Made by a program: the position numbers and the translations under genes. 45,548 nucleotides of DNA from CAYSPT01 sp964432985 (GTDB lineage Bacteria > Muiribacteriota > CAYSPT01). The number at the start of each line of letters is the position of its first letter. The first letter of the stretch is position 1. Shown one piece after another: positions 6,743 to 15,060 of the stretch. Under the pieces are notes generated by a model that had not been told where the DNA came from, did not search any database, and saw nothing but the letters and a program-made list of their open reading frames with translations. The stretch covers positions 1-45,548 of the forward strand of contig CAYSPT010000040.1 in NCBI GenBank assembly GCA_964432985.1, in the 5' to 3' direction.

Positions 6743-7300
6743 GTGGCCGGAGAGGTGCGACTTTACAAGAAATACCGCGAAGAGGTTGTGCCGGCCTTGA
6801 TGAAGAAGCGGAACTACAGCAATGTTATGCAGGTTCCCCGCCTCGTCAAGGTAGTGCTCAACATGGGCCTGGGAGAGGGAAAGCAAGACAATAAACTGCT
6901 TGACTCGGCCGCCGCAGAGCTGTCCATAATCAGTGGGCAGAAGGCTGTCATAACCCGGGCACGGAAATCGATAGCCGGATTCAAGATCAGGACCGGAATG
7001 CCTATCGGGGCCAAGGTTACATTGAGAAGAAATAAGATGTACGATTTCATCGACAAGCTTTTCAATGTGTCAATACCCCGTGTCAGGGACTTCCGGGGAT
7101 TTTCCACCAGGTCGTTTGACGGCCGCGGAAACTTCACCCTGGGCTTGAAGGAACAGCTCATATTTCCTGAGATTGACTATGACAAGGTGGATAGGATCAA
7201 GGGTATGGATATCACCCTGGTCACCACGGCCAATACGGATGAAGAGGCCAAGGAACTTCTTGTCATGATGGGACTGCCATTCAGGCACGCAGACGCCTGA
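6743..7300 (+). CDS. rplE: 50S ribosomal protein L5
   Basis: 185 residues with a GTG start and AAGGAGG upstream. Motifs PRLVKVVLNMGLGEG, RPVIT-like KAVITRARKSIAGFKIR, and GNFTLGLKEQLIFPEIDYD are typical. L5 binds 5S rRNA and contacts S13 in bridge B1b. The length is a few residues above the usual 179-180 because of a short N-terminal extension. Confidence 0.98.
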   Translation: MAGEVRLYKKYREEVVPALMKKRNYSNVMQVPRLVKVVLNMGLGEGKQDNKLLDSAAAELSIISGQKAVITRARKSIAGFKIRTGMPIGAKVTLRRNKMYDFIDKLFNVSIPRVRDFRGFSTRSFDGRGNFTLGLKEQLIFPEIDYDKVDRIKGMDITLVTTANTDEEAKELLVMMGLPFRHADA

Positions 7301-7328
7301 ACCAGGCAAGGAAAGGAGTGGAGGACTG

Positions 7329-7514
7329 GTGGCTAAGAGGGCCCTTAAGTTAAAGGCTCAGCGTAAGCCCAAGTTCCAGATCCGAGCTTACAACAGGTGC
7401 CCATTGTGCGGGCGACCCAGGGCTTTTATGCGTAAGTTCAGAATGTGCCGGATTTGTTTTAGGTCTTTGGCCAACGAGGGAATGATTCCTGGTGTGGTCA
7501 AGTCCAGCTGGTAA
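7329..7514 (+). CDS. rpsN: 30S ribosomal protein S14, zinc-binding type
   Basis: 61 residues, the short C+ form. Two CxxC pairs (CPLCGRPRAF and CRICFR) coordinate zinc. GTG start with GGAGTGGAGG upstream. It ends GVVKSSW, the universal S14 end. It assembles late in the 30S head. Confidence 0.98.
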   Translation: MAKRALKLKAQRKPKFQIRAYNRCPLCGRPRAFMRKFRMCRICFRSLANEGMIPGVVKSSW

Positions 7515-7539
7515 AATAAACCCTCTGGAGGGATGAAGT

Positions 7540-7938
7540 ATGTCGATGCAAGACCCTATCAGCGATATGCTAACGAGGGTCCGGAATGCTATCCAGAACG
7601 AGAAGGAACGGGTGGACATTCCTTTTTCGAACATCAAACGTGAAATTGCCAAGATACTGATAAAAGAAGGTTATATCAAGGATTTCAAGGTTGTTCGGGT
7701 AAGGAACAAGAAAACTCTCAGGGCCTTTCTCAAGTACGGGTCAAAGCGTGAGAGGATCATTTCAGGTATCAAGCGGATCAGCCGCCCCGGACTGCGGGTG
7801 TACGCCAAGAGCGACGAAGTACCGAGAGTCCTGGGAGGGCTGGGAATTGCCATCCTTTCGACATCGAAAGGACTCATGACTGGAAAAGAGTGCAGAAAAA
7901 CCAGGGTCGGCGGAGAAGTTCTCTGCTACGTCTGGTGA
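7540..7938 (+). CDS. rpsH: 30S ribosomal protein S8
   Basis: 132 residues, usual length. DPISDMLTRVRNA at the start and STSKGLMTGKECRKTRVGGEVLCYVW at the end are diagnostic. S8 binds helix 21 of 16S rRNA and in many bacteria represses the spc operon; no mimic site was recognised here. TGGAGGGATG precedes the ATG. Confidence 0.98.
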   Translation: MSMQDPISDMLTRVRNAIQNEKERVDIPFSNIKREIAKILIKEGYIKDFKVVRVRNKKTLRAFLKYGSKRERIISGIKRISRPGLRVYAKSDEVPRVLGGLGIAILSTSKGLMTGKECRKTRVGGEVLCYVW

Positions 7939-7969
7939 GGATGCACCTTTTTGAGGAGGCAGAAGTGAC

Positions 7970-8506
7970 ATGTCCAGAATCGGAAAACAGCCCGTTGCCA
8001 TTCCGAAAGGAGTGGAAATCACCATAGACGGGCAGAATGTTACGGTTAAGGGAAAGAAGGGCAGTCTCACCGGGGATTTCCATCCCGATATGGAGATACT
8101 TCAGCAAGACGGAGTTATCCAGGTGAATCGGCCCAGCGACAAGAAACAACACAAGGCGCTTCACGGACTGACCCGGGCGCTCCTTGCCAACATGGTCAAG
8201 GGCGTAACCGAGGGATTCGAGAAGCGGCTGGAAATTGTTGGTATCGGCTACAAGGCCCGGATGGCTGACGATAAGCTCGAGCTCAATATGGGATACTCAC
8301 ACCCGGTGCTCATGGAAGTACCGAAGGGCCTGGAAGTAGAATGTCCCAAGCCGATCAAGATAGTTGTTCGTGGAATTGACAAGCGTGAGGTAGGCCAGTT
8401 TGCTGCCCAGGTACGGGATGTGCGTCCGCCGGAGCCCTACAAGGGCAAAGGAATCCGGTATGAGAATGAGCACATCGTCCGCAAGGCAGGTAAACGGGGT
8501 GCCTGA
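7970..8506 (+). CDS. rplF: 50S ribosomal protein L6
   Basis: 178 residues, usual length. N-terminal SRIGKQPVAIPKGVEI and C-terminal PEPYKGKGIRYENEHIVRKAGK are diagnostic. L6 binds the sarcin-ricin loop region. GAGGAGGCAG lies upstream of the ATG. It is 31 nt after rpsH and 22 nt before rplR. Confidence 0.98.
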   Translation: MSRIGKQPVAIPKGVEITIDGQNVTVKGKKGSLTGDFHPDMEILQQDGVIQVNRPSDKKQHKALHGLTRALLANMVKGVTEGFEKRLEIVGIGYKARMADDKLELNMGYSHPVLMEVPKGLEVECPKPIKIVVRGIDKREVGQFAAQVRDVRPPEPYKGKGIRYENEHIVRKAGKRGA

Positions 8507-8528
8507 TAGTGGGAGGCGTGATTAAGGA

Positions 8529-8897
8529 ATGAGTAATACTATCGACAGACGGGATTCGCGCCGTAAGCGGAAAACCCGCATTCGAAAAAAGATCAGTGGT
8601 ACTGCTCGTTGCCCCCGGTTGACTGTATTCAGAAGCGTGAAACATCTGTACGCTCAGCTGATTGACGACGAAACCGGAAGGACGCTAGCCGCGGCTGCGA
8701 CCGTTGAAAAGGTCGTAAAAAGCGACCTGAAGAACTACGCGAACCGCGCGGCTGCGAAAAAAATCGGGCAGATCATAGCCGAAAGGGCAAAGGAGAAGAA
8801 TGTTACCAAGGTCGTATTCGACCGCTCCGGATTCAAGTTTCACGGGGTAGTCAAAGCGATTGCCGATTCGGCACGCGCAGGCGGCCTGGAGTTCTAA
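8529..8897 (+). CDS. rplR: 50S ribosomal protein L18
   Basis: 122 residues. RRKRKTRIRKKISGTARCPRL followed by VFRSVKHLYAQLIDDETG and the end VVFDRSGFKFHGVVKAIADSAR-GGL-F fit L18, the 5S rRNA binder. AAGGAATG gives a modest ribosome binding site. The 39-bp spacer to rpsE contains GGGAGGTG. Confidence 0.97.
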   Translation: MSNTIDRRDSRRKRKTRIRKKISGTARCPRLTVFRSVKHLYAQLIDDETGRTLAAAATVEKVVKSDLKNYANRAAAKKIGQIIAERAKEKNVTKVVFDRSGFKFHGVVKAIADSARAGGLEF

Positions 8898-8936
8898 GCC
8901 GGGAGGTGTTCCCGGTACAGGGGAGGTTAACAACGA

Positions 8937-9518
8937 ATGGAAAAACGGCAGCAGGGAAGATCTCATGGAAGATCTCGAGGCAGGAAGTTCGACGATAGGC
9001 AGTTGGAACCGCCGGAGTTTGAAGAAAAGGTTATTCACGTCAACCGTGTAGCCAAGGTTGTCAAAGGTGGCCGGCGTTTCGGATTCAACGTGCTGGTGGC
9101 TGTGGGAAACCACAAGGGCCGGGTAGGTATCGGCCTGGGGAAAGCCAACGAGGTTCCTGATGCGGTCAAAAAAGGTATCGAGGCGGCCAAGAAGGACCTC
9201 TACGATGTTCCTATTCTGGGAACGACCATTCCCCACCTGATTAACGGAGTTTTTGGTAAAGCCATAGTCGTGTTGAAACCGGCCAGCCCGGGTACCGGCA
9301 TCATCGCCGGCGGAGCCGTTCGGGCCATTATCGAGCTGTCTGGTATCAAGGACATCCTGACCAAGTCGATCAATTCGAAGAACCACGTGAACGTGGCCAA
9401 GGCCACCATGCAGGGACTGAAGGACCTGCGAAAACTGCACGAGGTTGCGAAATTGAGAGGTTTGTCACCCCAGGAAGTCCTGGGTTATGGAGGTGAGCAA
9501 GATGGGGTCGAAGCCTAA
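8937..9518 (+). CDS. rpsE: 30S ribosomal protein S5
   Basis: 193 residues. The double-stranded-RNA-binding N-domain reads EFEEKVIHVNRVAKVVKGGRR-F from about residue 27, and the C-domain holds SPGTGIIAGGAVRAIIELSGI. A Gln/Arg/Gly-rich N-terminus of about 25 residues precedes it. S5 forms the mRNA entry tunnel and affects fidelity. GGGGAGG is upstream; the gene overlaps rpmD by 17 nt. Confidence 0.97.
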   Translation: MEKRQQGRSHGRSRGRKFDDRQLEPPEFEEKVIHVNRVAKVVKGGRRFGFNVLVAVGNHKGRVGIGLGKANEVPDAVKKGIEAAKKDLYDVPILGTTIPHLINGVFGKAIVVLKPASPGTGIIAGGAVRAIIELSGIKDILTKSINSKNHVNVAKATMQGLKDLRKLHEVAKLRGLSPQEVLGYGGEQDGVEA

Positions 9519-9708
9519 GGATGCGCGGAAGCTTAAGGTTACATTGCGAAAGAGCCTGATCGGCCGGCCCGAAAAGCACCGGAAAACCGTCAGGGCTTTG
9601 GGGCTCGGTAAGCTGAATTCGAGTGTGGTCCAGGAAGATTCTCCGTCCATCCGGGGTATGATCTTTCAGACCAAGCACTTGCTGGAGGTTGAGGAGTTGG
9701 AATCATGA
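9502..9708 (+). CDS. rpmD: 50S ribosomal protein L30
   Basis: 68 residues from the ATG at 9502, which has GGAGG 8 nt upstream; an in-frame ATG at 9487 lacks one. LKVTLRKSLIGRPEKHRKTVRALGL is the L30 core. It starts within rpsE, so translation is coupled. The tail is slightly longer than the 60-residue E. coli protein. Confidence 0.95.
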   Translation: MGSKPKDARKLKVTLRKSLIGRPEKHRKTVRALGLGKLNSSVVQEDSPSIRGMIFQTKHLLEVEELES

Positions 9709-10154
9709 TGGATCTAGCTCATTTGAGCGTACCGAAAGGTGCAAGAAAAAAGAGGAAAATACTCGGAAGAGGGAACGGGTCCGGGCATGGGCGGTACTGC
9801 ACCAAGGGCATGAAGGGGCAGTTGTCCCGCTCAGGCCGGGGAAAAGGACCGGCCTATGAAGGTGGCCAGATGCCTCTCACCCGCCGTCTTCCCAAGCGTG
9901 GATTCACCAACATATTCCGCAAGGAAATGGCAATTATCAATGTGGGAACGCTTGAGAAACGGTTCGAGACCGGCGCGGTGATTACACCGGAGCTTCTTCT
10001 CAAAGACAGGATTATCAGGAAGCTTAAAGACGGTCTCAAGGTACTGGCAGGGGGAGAAATCACCAAGGCCATAACGGTGAAAGCTCACTACTTCTCAAAA
10101 GCTGCCGAGGAAAAAATCAAGTCGGCTGGTGGTACTGTTGAGGTGATCTCATAG
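9705..10154 (+). CDS. rplO: 50S ribosomal protein L15
   Basis: 149 residues. The glycine- and arginine-rich N-terminus (LGRGNGSGHGRYCTKGMKGQ) and MPLTRRLPKRGFTN are diagnostic. The ATG overlaps the rpmD stop (ATGATG; an alternative ATG one codon later is possible). The last base of its TAG is the first base of the secY GTG. Confidence 0.97.
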   Translation: MMDLAHLSVPKGARKKRKILGRGNGSGHGRYCTKGMKGQLSRSGRGKGPAYEGGQMPLTRRLPKRGFTNIFRKEMAIINVGTLEKRFETGAVITPELLLKDRIIRKLKDGLKVLAGGEITKAITVKAHYFSKAAEEKIKSAGGTVEVIS

Positions 10155-11467
10155 TGATTGAGTCAATTAGAAATGCATTCAAGATCCCGGAGCTGAAGAA
10201 GAGGATTCTTTTTACTCTGGGGATGATTGCCATCTACCGGCTCGGCACGCACATCCCCACTCCGGGTGTTAATATTGAGAAGCTGGCAAGCATGTTTCAG
10301 CGGGGCGGAGTACTGGGATTCCTGGACCTGTTCTCGGGAGGCGCTCTGAGCCGTTTCAGCCTCTTCGCGCTGGGGATAGCTCCCTACATCAACGCGTCCA
10401 TTATCATGCAGCTGCTGGTGTATGTCATTCCCTACCTCGAGCGGCTTTCCAAAGAAGGTGACGATGGGCGCAAGAAGATCTCCCAATTCACCCGGTACGG
10501 AACAGTTGTTATCGGGGGACTGCAGGCGTTCGGCATAACCTTCATGCTGCATCGGCAGGGAGTCATGCTGCCCACGCTGCAATTCTGGCAGTTTTCTGCC
10601 ATAGTGGTCATATCTTTGACTGCGGGGACCACCTTTTTGATGTGGCTGGGAGAGCAGATGACGGAGCGGGGAGTCGGCAATGGTATATCGCTGTTGATAT
10701 TCGCCGGGATCGTGTCCCGTCTGCCGGCAGCGGTGGTGAAGATCTGGGCTCAGTTCCAGGGGTCATCGTTCTTTTTCCTCAAGTTTGCCTTCCTGGCGGT
10801 GGGATGCGTGCTGATCATTGCCGGAGTTGTGTACATATACGAGGGGCAGAGGAAGATTCCCGTGCAGTACGCAAAACGCGTTGTGGGCCGCAAGGTCTAC
10901 GGCGGGCAGAGTACGCACATCCCTCTCAGGGTGAACCAGGCCGGTGTCATTCCCGTCATCTTCGCCATGTCGATCTTGATGTTCCCGGGAATGATAGCCA
11001 ACATGTTCATGAGCCGGTTCGCCTCCGGGACCATGATCTACCGGTTCTTCGAGGGAGTGGGCACCATGCTGCAACCGCCGCATGCGATCTACTACCTTCT
11101 GTACTGCGGTATGATTATTTTCTTCTCTTATTTCTACACGGCAATTACGTTTAATCCCAAGGATGTTTCAGACAATATGAAGAAGTGGGGCGGTTTTATT
11201 CCGGGTATTCGGGCCGGCCGGCCGACGTCCGAGTTTATCGACCGGACACTGGTCAGAATCACCCTGGCAGGGTCCATTTTCCTGGCCGCTATCGCGATCA
11301 TGCCGTCGATTTTGATCCATTTCTTCAAGGTCCCGTTCTGGTTTGGCGGAACGGCCCTGCTGATCGTCGTGGGTGTTGCCCTGGACACCGTCAAGCAAAT
11401 GGAAGCGCATATGGTGACCAGGCATTACGAGGGATTCATGAAGAAGAAAGGTAAATTCCTCAGGTAA
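10154..11467 (+). CDS. secY: Protein translocase subunit SecY
   Basis: 437 residues with ten hydrophobic segments, the usual SecY topology. Family motifs: RLGTHIPTPGVN in TM1, GGALSRFSLFALGIAPYINASI in the plug/TM2 region and FNPKDVSDNMKKWGGFIPGIRAG before TM9. SecY forms the channel for secreted and membrane proteins with SecE and SecG. GTG start overlapping the rplO stop by one base. It is followed 21 nt later by adk. Confidence 0.98.
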   Translation: MIESIRNAFKIPELKKRILFTLGMIAIYRLGTHIPTPGVNIEKLASMFQRGGVLGFLDLFSGGALSRFSLFALGIAPYINASIIMQLLVYVIPYLERLSKEGDDGRKKISQFTRYGTVVIGGLQAFGITFMLHRQGVMLPTLQFWQFSAIVVISLTAGTTFLMWLGEQMTERGVGNGISLLIFAGIVSRLPAAVVKIWAQFQGSSFFFLKFAFLAVGCVLIIAGVVYIYEGQRKIPVQYAKRVVGRKVYGGQSTHIPLRVNQAGVIPVIFAMSILMFPGMIANMFMSRFASGTMIYRFFEGVGTMLQPPHAIYYLLYCGMIIFFSYFYTAITFNPKDVSDNMKKWGGFIPGIRAGRPTSEFIDRTLVRITLAGSIFLAAIAIMPSILIHFFKVPFWFGGTALLIVVGVALDTVKQMEAHMVTRHYEGFMKKKGKFLR

Positions 11468-11488
11468 TTTGTGAGGGGATTGTTAGTT

Positions 11489-12160
11489 GTGAATCTGATG
11501 ATAATCGGGCCTCCGGGCGCCGGCAAAGGTACTCAGGCCAAAAAAGTGGCCGAAGAGTTTAACCTGGTGCAGGTCGCTCCCGGCGAGCTCATGCGCCGCG
11601 CTCTGAACAAGGGTGAGGAGCTGGGATTAAAGGCTCGCAAATATATGGAGCAGGGAGTGCTGGTTCCGGATGAAATCATCGTGGAGCTTATGGAGTGGCG
11701 GCTTAGCCAGCCAGATGCAGTCCAGGGCGCCATACTTGACGGATTTCCCCGCAACCGTTCCCAGGCCAGGGCGCTTGACGGCATCATGAACCGCCTGGAA
11801 AAATCGCTGGACGGCGTGCTGTTCATCGATGTGCCGGATGATGTGGTGGTGGAGCGGCTTTCAGGAAGGCTTTTATGCAAGAAATGTGAAAAGGCGTACC
11901 ACCTGGCGTTCAGTCCGCCGAAGGATGAATCAGCCTGTGACAGATGTGGTGGAGAACTCTATCATCGCGAGGATGATAATCCCACTACCATCCGCGAGAG
12001 GCTGCACACCTTTCACAGCGGGATGGATGATCTCATAGAAGATTATGGCCAACGAGGCCTGATCTTCAGAGTTGATGGAAACCGGGATATTGAAGATGTA
12101 CACCGGGACCTGGTTGGAGCGGTTCATTCGCTGGTTGGTTCGGTTGGGGAGAAGCAATGA
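11489..12160 (+). CDS. adk: Adenylate kinase, zinc-lid type
   Basis: Interconverts ATP + AMP and 2 ADP. The GTG at 11489 is chosen because GAGGGG lies 10 nt upstream and the protein then starts MNLMIIGPPGAGKGTQ with the P-loop at residues 7-14; the open frame reaches back to 11471. 223 residues. The lid carries a Cys4 cluster (CKKC and CDRC) for structural zinc. DGFPRNRSQA is the AMP-binding motif. The secY-adk-map order is standard. Confidence 0.96.
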   Translation: MNLMIIGPPGAGKGTQAKKVAEEFNLVQVAPGELMRRALNKGEELGLKARKYMEQGVLVPDEIIVELMEWRLSQPDAVQGAILDGFPRNRSQARALDGIMNRLEKSLDGVLFIDVPDDVVVERLSGRLLCKKCEKAYHLAFSPPKDESACDRCGGELYHREDDNPTTIRERLHTFHSGMDDLIEDYGQRGLIFRVDGNRDIEDVHRDLVGAVHSLVGSVGEKQ

Positions 12161-12161
12161 C

Positions 12162-12938
12162 ATGATCGTTTTGAAGTCTGCCTCGGAAATCGAGCAAATG
12201 AAAAAAGCCGGTCGGGTAGTGGCTGAGGTACTGGCCAAGATCCGCTCGGAGATCAAACCGGGCATAACCACCGGTGATATCGATCGGATGGCCGGGCAGA
12301 TTATAAAAAAACGTGGAGCTGTGTGCGCTTTTCCCACGGAGTTCCCGGGGGTAGTGTGCTCTTCAGTCAACGAAGAACTGGTGCACGGTATTCCTGGTAA
12401 GAGAGTTCTCAAGCAGGGAGATATCGTGAGCGTCGATCTGGCCATCAAGCTGGATGGAGTGTGCGCCGATGCCGCGGAGACGTTCCCGGTGGGAACCGTA
12501 TCGGATGAGGTAAAAAGGTTTCTCAAGGTGAGCCGCCGTTCCCTGGAAAAGGGAATTGAGCAGTTCCAGGAGGGGAATTTTATCTCTGATATCAGCCGGG
12601 CCGTACAGGAGTGCCTTGAAGATGGCGGCTACGGAGTTATCAGGGATTATGTCGGTCATGGAATAGGCAGGAAAATGTGGGAGTCACCCCAAGTGCCCAA
12701 TTATGTAACGGGTGCCCGGGGTCCCAGGATCCGCAGAGGCATGGTATTGGCTTTGGAGCCCATGTCGAGCATGGGGAACTGGGAAGTGAAAACACTGGAC
12801 GATAAATGGACGGTGGTTTCAGAAGACGGATCGTTGACATCTCACTTCGAACACACGGTGGCGCTGACGAAGAATGGTCCTGAAATACTGACTGGAAACA
12901 GTGTTATGCAGGCACAAGAAGCTCTATCACAGGGTTGA
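12162..12938 (+). CDS. map: Methionine aminopeptidase, type I
   Basis: Removes N-terminal Met. 258 residues from the ATG at 12162, which follows the adk stop by one base, with GGGGAG upstream; 30 extra in-frame codons upstream overlap adk and are not homologous. Metal-binding residues are visible in SVDLAIKLDGVCADAAETF (two Asp), GHGIGRKMWESP (His), LALEPM (Glu) and HFEHTVALT (Glu). The stop codon lies in a repeat unit. Confidence 0.97.
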   Translation: MIVLKSASEIEQMKKAGRVVAEVLAKIRSEIKPGITTGDIDRMAGQIIKKRGAVCAFPTEFPGVVCSSVNEELVHGIPGKRVLKQGDIVSVDLAIKLDGVCADAAETFPVGTVSDEVKRFLKVSRRSLEKGIEQFQEGNFISDISRAVQECLEDGGYGVIRDYVGHGIGRKMWESPQVPNYVTGARGPRIRRGMVLALEPMSSMGNWEVKTLDDKWTVVSEDGSLTSHFEHTVALTKNGPEILTGNSVMQAQEALSQG

Positions 12939-12999
12939 GCCGACAGAAATATTAGTTTGAAGGAAAAGATTAGCTGACAGAGAGATTAGCTGACAGAGA
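12934..12999 (+). repeat. 16-bp repeat related to the map stop region
   Basis: GATTAGCTGACAGAGA occurs twice in tandem (12968-12983 and 12984-12999). The segment containing the map stop (12934-12949, GTTGAGCCGACAGAAA) matches at 12 of 16 bases, with TGA where the copies have TAG. It ends against the infA ribosome binding site (GAGAGGAAG). Confidence 0.7.
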
Positions 13000-13010
13000 G
13001 AGGAAGCCGT

Positions 13011-13232
13011 ATGGCCAAGAAAGAAGAGAAGCTGGAGATGATGGGGAAGGTGCTCGAACCATTGCCCAACGCCATGTTCCGGGTGGAACTGGATAACGGG
13101 CACAAGGTCCTTGCTCACATTTCGGGAAAGATGCGGATGCATTTCATCCGGATTCTTCCCGGTGACAGGGTGACGGTTGAGCTTTCGCCATACGATCTGA
13201 CGCGTGGACGTATCACGTACCGTTATAAGTGA
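13011..13232 (+). CDS. infA: Translation initiation factor IF-1
   Basis: 73 residues, the usual size, a single OB fold. Motifs GKVLEPLPNAMFRVELDNGH and HISGKMRMHFIRILPGDRVTVELSPYDLTRGRI are diagnostic. IF-1 blocks the A site during initiation. AGGAAG precedes the ATG. The usual start MAKKE is retained. Confidence 0.98.
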   Translation: MAKKEEKLEMMGKVLEPLPNAMFRVELDNGHKVLAHISGKMRMHFIRILPGDRVTVELSPYDLTRGRITYRYK

Positions 13233-13330
13233 AGAACAGGTACACAGTACGGTCCCAAAGCGACGGTCGGTTTTTCTGGCTTGGGGAACGAGAGCAGGTT
13301 ATTGTTCTCTTTTGAAAGGCGGGAGTAATT

Positions 13331-13444
13331 GTGAAAGTTAAAGCTTCGGTTAAGGCCCGGTGCGAACACTGCAAGGTAATCAAGCGCAAGGGGAGCACCA
13401 GAATAATTTGCAAGAATCCCCGGCATAAGCAGAAGCAGGGATAG
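13331..13444 (+). CDS. rpmJ: 50S ribosomal protein L36
   Basis: 37 codons from a GTG with GGGAG upstream. The peptide starts MKVKASVKARCEHCKVIKRK and ends KNPRHKQKQG. The zinc ligands are C11, C14, C27 and H32 (CxxC...C....H), the C+ form of L36. It lies between infA and rpsM as in most bacteria. Confidence 0.97.
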   Translation: MKVKASVKARCEHCKVIKRKGSTRIICKNPRHKQKQG

Positions 13445-13475
13445 GCTTACGGGGGAGAGGAGGACGTAGAGGACA

Positions 13476-13853
13476 ATGGCACGAATCTCCGGTGTGGATT
13501 TGCCACGAGAGAAAAGGGTTGAGGTTGCCCTGACTTATATATTCGGTATCGGCCGCGCACGGGCCAATGGGATACTGGATGAGGCATCCATTGATAAGAA
13601 CACCAAGGTCCGGAATCTGACTGAAACAGAGATTACCAGGATACGAGAGGTTATCAATCGCAAGTTCAAAGTGGAGGGTGACCTGAAACGAGAGATCAGC
13701 CAGAACATCAAGCGGTTGATCGATATTGGTTCTTATCGAGGGATACGCCACAGGCGCGGTCTCCCATTGCGAGGACAGAAAACCAAGACGAACGCCAGGA
13801 CCCGCAAGGGACCGAAGAAGACGGTTGGCGTGAGGAAGAAAGCTGCCAAGTAA
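13476..13853 (+). CDS. rpsM: 30S ribosomal protein S13
   Basis: 125 residues, normal and complete. Starts ARISGVDLPREKRVEVALTY with IFGIGRARA and ends with the basic tail GQKTKTNARTRKGPKKT. S13 contacts P-site tRNA and L5. Its first 60 residues are the intact homologue of the extension found on L22 (3554-3736). AGGAGGACG lies upstream of the ATG. Confidence 0.98.
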   Translation: MARISGVDLPREKRVEVALTYIFGIGRARANGILDEASIDKNTKVRNLTETEITRIREVINRKFKVEGDLKREISQNIKRLIDIGSYRGIRHRRGLPLRGQKTKTNARTRKGPKKTVGVRKKAAK

Positions 13854-13868
13854 GAAAGGAATGGTTTG

Positions 13869-14255
13869 ATGGCTGCGCGAATTAAAAGGAAAAAAAAGGA
13901 AAAGAAGAACGTTCCCAAGGGAGTAGCCCATATCCAGTCCACGTTCAATAACACGGTTGTAACAATCACGGATCCCACGGGGGCCACGATTGCGTGGGCC
14001 AGCGCGGGAATGACAGGTTTTAAGGGTTCGCGGAAAGGCACTCCGTTTGCCGCCGGCCTGGCTGCCGAAAAAGCCGGGCGGGAAGCAATGAATCACGGTA
14101 TGCGTGAAGTCAGCATCCTGGTAAAAGGGCCGGGGGCCGGTCGTGAAGCAGCAATACGCTCTTTACAGGCGGTTGGTCTCGAAGTCACCCTGATCAAGGA
14201 TGTCACTCCCATACCGCACAACGGGTGCCGTCCGCCAAAGAGAAGAAGGGTTTAG
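13869..14255 (+). CDS. rpsK: 30S ribosomal protein S11
   Basis: 128 residues from the ATG at 13869 with GAAAGGA 8 nt upstream; a TTG one codon earlier is less likely. Motifs HIQSTFNNTVVTITDPTGA, WASAGMTGFKGSRKGTPFAA and DVTPIPHNGCRPPKRRRV are diagnostic. S11 sits on the platform near the mRNA exit. Confidence 0.98.
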   Translation: MAARIKRKKKEKKNVPKGVAHIQSTFNNTVVTITDPTGATIAWASAGMTGFKGSRKGTPFAAGLAAEKAGREAMNHGMREVSILVKGPGAGREAAIRSLQAVGLEVTLIKDVTPIPHNGCRPPKRRRV

Positions 14256-14270
14256 AGGAGGTAGACAGAA

Positions 14271-14897
14271 ATGGCGCGATATCATGGGCCAGTCTGCCGG
14301 TTCTGCCGCCGCGAGGACAGGAAACTGTTTCTCAAAGGACGCCGTTGTTTTACCGATAAATGCGCGTTCGAACGACGTCCCACACCTCCAGGTGTGCAGA
14401 GCCGATTCAGGAGAAAGAAATCGGACTACGCTGAACAGTTGAGGGAAAAGCAAAAGGTCCGCAGAACTTACGGGATTCTGGAAAAGCAGTTCCGTAACTA
14501 TGTGGAAATGGCTATCAGCGCACAGGGTGTTACCGGTGAAAACCTGTTGCAGTTGCTGGAAAGACGGCTGGACAATGTACTTCACAGGATAGGATTTGCC
14601 GAGTCGAAGAAGCAGGCCCGGCAGTTGATCAAGCACGGGCATTTCATGGTGAACGGAAGGAAGGTTACCATTCCGTCCTACCTGGTGTCGGTTGATGATC
14701 GTTTAGAACCCGCTGCCAAGAGCGTTTCTATGGTTCCTATTCAGGCTGCCAAAGCAAAATCTGCCAGCGAAGTGGTGCCCGAGTGGCTGGAGCGTGATCT
14801 TGAAGCGCTCAAGGGCCGTATAATCAGGTTCCCGGAGCGCGCCGACATCGACAAAGACATCCGCGAAGCGCTCATAGTCGAGTACTATTCGCGGTAA
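14271..14897 (+). CDS. rpsD: 30S ribosomal protein S4, zinc-binding type
   Basis: 208 residues. Four Cys near the N-terminus (C9, C12, C26, C31) make the C+ zinc form. The S4 domain reads LERRLDNVLHRIGFAESKKQARQLIKHGHFMVNG near residues 93-126. The S4 N-terminus normally starts MARYTGP; here MARYHGP. Its last nine codons plus stop are duplicated 48 bp downstream. Confidence 0.98.
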   Translation: MARYHGPVCRFCRREDRKLFLKGRRCFTDKCAFERRPTPPGVQSRFRRKKSDYAEQLREKQKVRRTYGILEKQFRNYVEMAISAQGVTGENLLQLLERRLDNVLHRIGFAESKKQARQLIKHGHFMVNGRKVTIPSYLVSVDDRLEPAAKSVSMVPIQAAKAKSASEVVPEWLERDLEALKGRIIRFPERADIDKDIREALIVEYYSR

Positions 14898-14945
14898 CGC
14901 TTTTAGAGAGCGTTAATGCTCGTAGTCGAGTACTACTGGCGCTAA
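14871..14945 (+). repeat. Duplicated 3' end of rpsD
   Basis: The 27 bp that end rpsD (14871-14897, encoding LIVEYYSR-stop) recur at 14919-14945 with 4 mismatches, encoding LVVEYYWR-stop. The offset of 48 bp keeps the frame, though stops intervene. This shows directly that a gene tail including the stop codon has been copied. Confidence 0.85.
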
Positions 14946-14966
14946 CTAACGCCTACTAGGCGTTAG
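14946..14966 (+). other. Hairpin upstream of rpoA
   Basis: CTAACGCC (14946-14953) and GGCGTTAG (14959-14966) form a perfect 8-bp stem with a 5-nt loop. Further GGCGTTAACGCTCGTAG-like segments continue to about 14990. No U-tract. It lies between rpsD and rpoA. Confidence 0.6.
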
Positions 14967-15060
14967 CGCCGAGGCGTTAACGCTCGTAGAACGTTCAGTT
15001 GCAGCACGAGTAAGTGATTGAAACCAACATTATCATGTCTTAAGGAGGTACAGGGGTACA

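Noticed and set aside
12072..12161. A 30-codon N-terminal extension of methionine aminopeptidase
   Set aside because: It overlaps the end of adk in another frame and does not resemble the family; the ATG at 12162 gives the normal protein.
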